From contig NZ_NVPR01000002.1 in assembly GCF_002551815.1 (NCBI RefSeq), positions 1 through 48,031 of the forward strand: a stretch of 48,031 nt of DNA, given 5' to 3'. This document shows, in pieces, positions 44,098 to 48,031 of the stretch; the first letter of the stretch is position 1, and each line of letters starts with the position of its first letter. The notes beneath the pieces are model-generated. The model was not told the DNA's origin and did no database searches. It worked only from the letters and a program-made list of their open reading frames with translations. Position numbers and translations under genes: made by a program. Source of the DNA: Bacillus sp. AFS098217. Its GTDB lineage: Bacteria; Bacillota; Bacilli; Bacillales; Bacillaceae_G.

Positions 44098-45528
44098 TTG
44101 ATAAAAGTTAAGGTTAGTTTACGGCCCATTGTAAGTAAGATAAATTTACCTACCGTTTTGAAAACAACTAGACTTCCGGGTGACTCAATTGAAAGATTAT
44201 TTATTGCAACCCAGGTAGGAGAGATCTTTTACATAGCAAACGGAGTTATAAGGACTTTTTTAGATATTCGCTCGCGAATCATAAAATTAGGTAATTCTGA
44301 ACTAGGTGTTTCTGGTAGTGGATATGATGAACGGGGATTGCTAGGGCTAGCGTTTCATCCAGAATTTTATCATAACGGTCTGTTTTATCTTCATTATTCA
44401 GTAGCTGGAACACAAGGTCCAGGCGCTCTTTCTGAACCTTTTAAGCCTAACCCATGTGATCCCAAAACTTTAAACTTAAGGTGGATAAATAGAGAAACGG
44501 GGTATGATCATATTGATACAGTTGAAGAATGGATTTTACAATCGAATGGTCAACCTCAAAAACGACGGACATTACTTAACATAAGAAGACCATTTTTTAA
44601 TCATAATGGTGTCAATAGCTTAAATTTTTCACCTGAAACCAGAAAACTTGTTTTAACAACTGGAGATGGTGGATCAGGTTATGATCCATTTAATTTAAGT
44701 CAGGATGATATGGAGATAGCTGGTAAAATAATTGAAATTGATGTAGTTAAGAATACATTTATCTATAATCCCCCCGTAGTCACAAGTTTTAATGAACTTC
44801 CCGCACCTATTCAGGAAACGCTTACGGTAATTGCCAAAGGGGTTCGCAATATAACAGGCATTTCATTTCAAAGGTTTTATAATCAGTATATCAAATATGT
44901 GGGAAATGTTGGGCAGGATTTGGTAGAGTCGATTTTTTCATTCGTTCATTATAAACCAATACCGGTTACACAGCTAATTCAAGCTTCTTTAATGAGGTCT
45001 GAACCTGACCAAGAAGGATTTATTAACTTTGGTTGGCGAGGATGGGAAGGTGCTTTTCCTACTTCCTTTATAAGGGGCTGTTCTGAGAATCCGACTTTGA
45101 ATGAGAAAACAATTGCTTATTACAATGAAGTTGTAAAAACTTCAGTGAGGCGTCTTCAGCCTTTAACTAGTTATTTTCATAAAGATCCCCGCCCCGATAA
45201 GTTTGGAGGAACTGCACTTACAGGAGTCCAGCCATATATGGGAAATGGAATCCCAAATTTAACGGGAAGCGTCGTGTTTACCGATCTTGCCCAGTATGAA
45301 GAATCTCGCCCTCCGGTTAAAGGGGCTTTAGCTTATACCAGGGTAAGTACAGATTGTAAACTAAATGATTTTAGTGTTATTGAAACCGATTATAATTTTG
45401 GCTCTCAATCAGCTTATTATGTTAATTTGGGAACGAATCTGGATCAAACCAGACTATATTTAGGGGTTTATGGCTCTATGAAAGTGACTGATTTTAACCA
45501 AGGTACTGTTTTTGAAATTGTTCCATGA
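44098..45528 (+). CDS. PQQ-dependent sugar dehydrogenase-like beta-propeller protein
   Basis: 476 residues resembling the soluble glucose dehydrogenase / HHIP six-bladed propeller family. LPGDSIERLFIATQVGEIFY opens blade 1; DERGLLGLAFHPEFYHNGLF is the family hallmark; NHNGVNSLNFSPETRKLVLT and TTGDGGSGYDPFNLSQD follow the active-site pattern; KGVRNITGISF matches the GxRNxxG motif. No signal peptide or lipobox is seen, odd for a family that is normally exported. No PQQ synthesis genes are nearby, and Bacillus generally lacks them, so true activity is uncertain. TTG 44098 follows AAGGGGTG. Base composition is low-GC, unlike the decarboxylase next door. Confidence 0.75.
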   Translation: MIKVKVSLRPIVSKINLPTVLKTTRLPGDSIERLFIATQVGEIFYIANGVIRTFLDIRSRIIKLGNSELGVSGSGYDERGLLGLAFHPEFYHNGLFYLHYSVAGTQGPGALSEPFKPNPCDPKTLNLRWINRETGYDHIDTVEEWILQSNGQPQKRRTLLNIRRPFFNHNGVNSLNFSPETRKLVLTTGDGGSGYDPFNLSQDDMEIAGKIIEIDVVKNTFIYNPPVVTSFNELPAPIQETLTVIAKGVRNITGISFQRFYNQYIKYVGNVGQDLVESIFSFVHYKPIPVTQLIQASLMRSEPDQEGFINFGWRGWEGAFPTSFIRGCSENPTLNEKTIAYYNEVVKTSVRRLQPLTSYFHKDPRPDKFGGTALTGVQPYMGNGIPNLTGSVVFTDLAQYEESRPPVKGALAYTRVSTDCKLNDFSVIETDYNFGSQSAYYVNLGTNLDQTRLYLGVYGSMKVTDFNQGTVFEIVP

Positions 45529-45600
45529 TTTATAACTATAAAATTCGACGGCTGGCGTATTTGTCATACATTTATGACGATAAAGACAAAGAAGGAGAAA

Positions 45601-45633
45601 ATTTCAAAATAGAGCTAATTGTAGCTTTGAAAT
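45601..45633 (+). terminator. Hairpin after the propeller gene
   Basis: ATTTCAAA and TTTGAAAT enclose AGCT/AGCT; weak T run. Confidence 0.4.
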
Positions 45634-45732
45634 AAAGTTTGTTCAAAAATACTTCGCAAACCCCATTCTCATTCCAATTGATTACTAACAGGCAATACCG
45701 CATAAAGCGCAAGGGAATGAATAGTATAGAAA

Positions 45733-46338
45733 GTGACGAATTGGATATTTTTTGGGGGTGTTTTCATCAATTGGTTTGTTCGTTATTGGTATCAATCGAT
45801 GATAGAGACAGGTGCAAACTATGTTCATGTAAGAAAGATGGCCCTTGCAACCAAGTTAGTTATTACAGCCTTATTGAGTACATTTGCCACTATGCTTCAA
45901 TCAGCGGGGGGCTTTATGCCTGGTATAGGTTTTCTGATTAGTTTTCTAGCGACATTACCAATTTTTTTAGCTACTTGCTTTTCTATCCGCCAGGGAATCC
46001 TCTCTTATACCCTTACGATTTTCCTTTTATTTATTATTCAGCCGAGTGAACTAATTATCTTTCCCTTTACAACAGGTTTATTAGGTATAGCGATGGGTGT
46101 GGCCTTTTTACAATTGAAGAGGAGGATTGTGGTTGTTTCCTTTTCATCGATATGTCTATTTACGGGTATTATGATGATTCTGTATGTATTCCATTTTCCA
46201 GTGCTAGGCCCTACTGTTGATACAACTATGGATTCAAAGGTTATTGCAATAATATTTATATTGAGTTTTCTTTACTGCTGGATCTTCGCGGAGCTTTGTA
46301 GAATACTCATGAATAGATTGTGTCGGGTATTGTCTTAA
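45733..46338 (+). CDS. Multi-helix membrane protein of unknown function
   Basis: Up to 201 residues with about six hydrophobic helices (for example FMPGIGFLISFLATLPIFLA, GLLGIAMGVAFL, KVIAIIFILSFLYCWIF). The compact six-helix layout recalls ECF-type or small transporter subunits, but no family is recognised. The start is doubtful: GTG 45733 has no ribosome site. The best site, GGGGGTG at 45755-45761, has no standard in-frame start at proper distance, so the 5' end may be lost. Confidence 0.55.
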   Translation: MTNWIFFGGVFINWFVRYWYQSMIETGANYVHVRKMALATKLVITALLSTFATMLQSAGGFMPGIGFLISFLATLPIFLATCFSIRQGILSYTLTIFLLFIIQPSELIIFPFTTGLLGIAMGVAFLQLKRRIVVVSFSSICLFTGIMMILYVFHFPVLGPTVDTTMDSKVIAIIFILSFLYCWIFAELCRILMNRLCRVLS

Positions 46339-46603
46339 TAGTTGCATAAAATCTTTTTGAACGAATAAGCGTTGAATGCCACATATATTTGAAAAGAAGG
46401 AGGAGACAAGATGAATATGCCCTTGATCAGCAATACCAAACGTTATTGGAGCATGTGAAACATTTTGAATACAATGCTTAATCCCCTTGGTGGCCTTGGA
46501 GCTGAAAAAACTATGTTGGAAGTCAAAGCAAATGAGCTGTTTCAAAATGGAGCTTATTGTATGTGGGTAATTGGTCATTTGATATAATTATGTAATCAAG
46601 CAG
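46339..46603. other. Degenerate region without an intact gene
   Basis: A strong AAGGAGGAG site near 46397 precedes ATG 46411, but the frame stops after 15 codons. Another frame reads DEYALDQQYQTLLEHVKHFE and then stops. A further open piece includes EKTMLEVKANELFQNG. This looks like scraps of one or two decayed genes. Confidence 0.4.
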
Positions 46604-46711
46604 TGGGTACGTATCCAGTGGGATAGTCCGGTTGATTTCTCATTACTTGAGAAAATGATCGAGTTTAATATTTTGGATAAGACAGACTGTTCAACTTTTT
46701 GGCGGAAATAA
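46604..46711 (+). pseudogene. C-terminal fragment, DUF1801/YdeI-like
   Basis: WVRIQWDSPVDFSLLEKMIE, then FNILDKTDCSTFWRK and stop. The FN-DK-xTFWR ending recalls YdeI-type DUF1801 proteins. No start and no N-terminal part are visible. Family assignment is tentative. Confidence 0.4.
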
Positions 46712-46731
46712 AAAAATCGGATTATTAAGGG

Positions 46732-46789
46732 TGAACCGAACTCTGAATAGCTCCACTTTTTTAGTGTCCACTATTTGGGGCTCGGTTCA
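46732..46789. repeat. Inverted repeat resembling an insertion-sequence end
   Basis: TGAACCGA (46732-46739) and TCGGTTCA (46782-46789) flank a segment with TTAGTGTCCACTATTTGGGGC. The reverse complement, GCCCCAAATAGTGGACACT, is like the outer ends of IS3/IS150-group elements. It could also simply be a terminator. No transposase is present. Confidence 0.4.
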
Positions 46790-46873
46790 TTCATTAGTTA
46801 AGCTTTTTAGGTGTATTTCGTGACTGTTACTGATATATTAAAATAAAAAGTACATGAGAAAGAGAGCGATAGA

Positions 46874-47332
46874 ATGAATAAAACGGTGGGTTTAAAGCAA
46901 TTTGAATTAACGCGTGGAGCATTAGTTAAATTTATGCAAACGTTGGATATTAAAACTGCGGATAAGCAGCCGGATGGCTTCAACAACACAATTCGCTGGC
47001 ATATCGGTCATGTGTTAACTGCAGCAGAGTCGTTCATGTTTGGCAAAGAGTTTAAGCATTTGCCAAGCGAGTATCCAGGCCTTTTCGGATTGGATACAAG
47101 GCCATCTGAATGGAAAACAGAAGGCCCTTCACTAGAGGTGCTAATGTCCCAATTACAAGAGCAAGCATAGCGCATTAAAGTAATTCCGACAGAATCATTT
47201 GAAAAGAAGCTTCCGGAGCCGTTCTTAGGATTGGAAACAGTAGGTGAGCTTTACGGTATGATGCTGTACCATGAAGCGGACCATATCGGTCAAATGAAGG
47301 CAATGAAACGTATTATAGAAGCAGAAAAGTAA
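46874..47332 (+). pseudogene. DinB/YfiT-like metal-dependent family protein, broken by one amber codon
   Basis: The frame runs 153 codons from ATG 46874 to TAA 47330-47332, interrupted only by TAG at 47168-47170. Before the stop: NTIRWHIGHVLTAAESFMFG (first metal His region). After it: RIKVIPTESFEKKLPEPFLG, then YHEADHIGQMKAMKRI (the other metal His residues). A CAG to TAG change would explain it. Truncated products would lack the metal site. The length is right for a DinB four-helix protein. Confidence 0.8.
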
Positions 47333-47347
47333 CGAATAACCAAATAT

Positions 47348-47378
47348 GAATAAGTCTGTACAGCGTACAGGCTTATTC
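47348..47378 (+). terminator. Terminator after the DinB-like gene
   Basis: GAATAAGTCTGTAC, AGC, GTACAGGCTTATTC (one mismatch). Confidence 0.7.
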
Positions 47379-47804
47379 AATTATAACTCTAGAACAAAAC
47401 AATTATTAACTGTAACTAAATCAATAAAAGAGGAATTAAAAATATTAATAAAGAAAATAAAAATTTTTCGTTTTTTCTTTAAAGGCGTTATCTTTTTTCA
47501 AATTTATTTGATTTAACATAAGCTTAAATGGGTATAATTCTGTAAATCTATAAAATTTTAGTTTAGACTTTCTTGTCCTTGCACAGTGGCTGTAGGATTA
47601 AAATAAAGTTTGAATAAAAAGTTACCTTCAATCCTTATTTAACAGCAACTACAAAAACTGCATTTTGAAAAAAGATTGATTAAAATGGAGTTACTCTTTT
47701 TTGCAAACCTACAGTGGTGTGGCAAGAGAAAATGGTTTTACTTTATTGCTATCATTTTGTTTACATAATGAAATTATGATGATCTATCATACCTTTCGAG
47801 AGGA
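47379..47804. other. Long AT-rich intergenic stretch
   Basis: No ORF with a ribosome site was found. Around 47668-47700 TGCATTTTGAAAAAAGATTG and its partner are similar to the decarboxylase terminator hairpin but poorly paired. Otherwise nothing recognisable. Confidence 0.5.
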
Positions 47805-47837
47805 CTCCCACCTCTAAACATATGTGAAGGTGGTGAG
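47805..47837. repeat. Subterminal hairpin, possible left end of an IS200/IS605-type element
   Basis: CTC-CCACCT (47805-47813) pairs with AGGTGG-T-GAG (47828-47837) around TAAACATATGTG. IS200/IS605 elements have short imperfect hairpins near their ends, and a probable TnpB gene follows about 90 bp later. Confidence 0.4.
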
Positions 47838-47876
47838 ATGAATCGAAAAAATATTTTATGTTCAAGTAAAAATATA

Positions 47877-47904
47877 GAAACATACGTTCTTGTTTTGGTA
47901 TAAT
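47877..47904 (+). promoter_or_regulatory. Promoter of the edge gene with a LexA-like palindrome
   Basis: TATAAT (47899-47904). AACATACGTT (47879-47888) within GAAACATACGTTCT overlaps the -35 region and is nearly the same as the LexA-like box at parE. Confidence 0.35.
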
Positions 47905-47927
47905 ATTCTTAACAAGGAGGTGAAAAA

Positions 47928-48031
47928 ATGACAACGGAAAATCAAATAAATTATAAAACTCTTCAGATTTGGATTAAAAAAGGACATCGTATGTATTCTT
48001 ATTTTCAAGAATCTTGCCAAAACGCTAAAAA
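47928..48031 (+). CDS. Probable TnpB (IS200/IS605 accessory nuclease), N-terminus only
   Basis: An excellent ribosome site (AAGGAGGTG) precedes ATG 47928. The visible 34 residues include LQIWIKKGHRMYSYFQESCQ then NAK. The W-IK-GHRMY-YF--C pattern recalls the N-termini of RNA-guided TnpB nucleases carried by IS200/IS605-family elements. The gene runs off the window, so nuclease motifs cannot be checked. Confidence 0.5.
   Translation, partial: MTTENQINYKTLQIWIKKGHRMYSYFQESCQNAK

Noticed and set aside
45639-45941. 100-codon plus-strand ORF overlapping the membrane protein gene
   Set aside because: Its overlap with the hydrophobic frame and the composition of its product suggest a shadow of the membrane protein gene.
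1-48031. CRISPR array, tRNA or rRNA genes
   Set aside because: I found no regularly spaced short direct repeats and no cloverleaf or rRNA-like sequence. The repeats present are long, dispersed and intergenic.

Overview
The window looks like chromosome of a Bacillus cereus group strain. It is AT-rich and encodes many endospore proteins (CotM, SspP, SspO, SspN, Tlp, SleL). The order cotM-sspP-sspO-aconitase-(resA-like)-sspN-tlp-yneP-yneR-plsY-yneT-parE-parC matches the B. subtilis yne region as I remember it. Intergenic repeats of the kind scattered through B. cereus group genomes are present. Species-level assignment is inference.

1-4.8 kb: a dispersed repeat, a decayed ORF, an acyl-CoA ligase with a cre-like site, a thiolase reduced to its C-terminus, an AlaX-type tRNA-editing protein, a small unknown gene and an MFS transporter remnant. 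4.8-17.4 kb: spore and housekeeping block. Near cotM are two copies of a second repeat family, one interrupted by a third, highly structured element. Then come spore-protein genes with recognisable sigma-K and sigma-G promoters, a polysaccharide deacetylase, aconitase, a four-gene run of unknown small membrane proteins, a ResA-like thioredoxin, a DnaQ-like exonuclease, SleL, YneP, YneR and PlsY. 17.4-22.4 kb: the anaerobic ribonucleotide reductase operon nrdDG with FNR-type and tandem NrdR-type sites, an orphan OmpR-type response regulator, two tandem repeats and an HtrA protease preceded by a possible leader peptide. 22.4-31.7 kb: YneT, topoisomerase IV with a LexA-like box, a Gfo/Idh/MocA oxidoreductase, a TetR regulator divergent from an ABC exporter with two matching operators, and a very small hydrophobic ORF.

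31.8-39.8 kb: a DctA-type symporter, then three tandem paralogous oligopeptide-binding lipoproteins. Each has a similar promoter/leader and terminator, and copies of the first repeat family lie between them. Two have a CodY-like box just downstream of the promoter. 39.9-41.8 kb: a methyltransferase, a Cys/Gly-rich protein, a small unknown gene and the broken N-terminus of a P1-family peptidase. 41.8-48.0 kb: an accessory segment that begins at that breakpoint. It holds a GC-rich 2-oxoacid decarboxylase gene, a PQQ-type sugar dehydrogenase-like beta-propeller, an unknown membrane protein, gene remnants, a DinB gene broken by one amber codon, and the start of a probable TnpB gene at the right edge.

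I saw no rRNA or tRNA genes and no CRISPR array. The best candidates for new biology are the structured repeat families, the small membrane-protein operon, the htrA leader ORF and the regulatory architecture of the nrdDG and oligopeptide-binding genes. All promoter and operator calls were made by eye.
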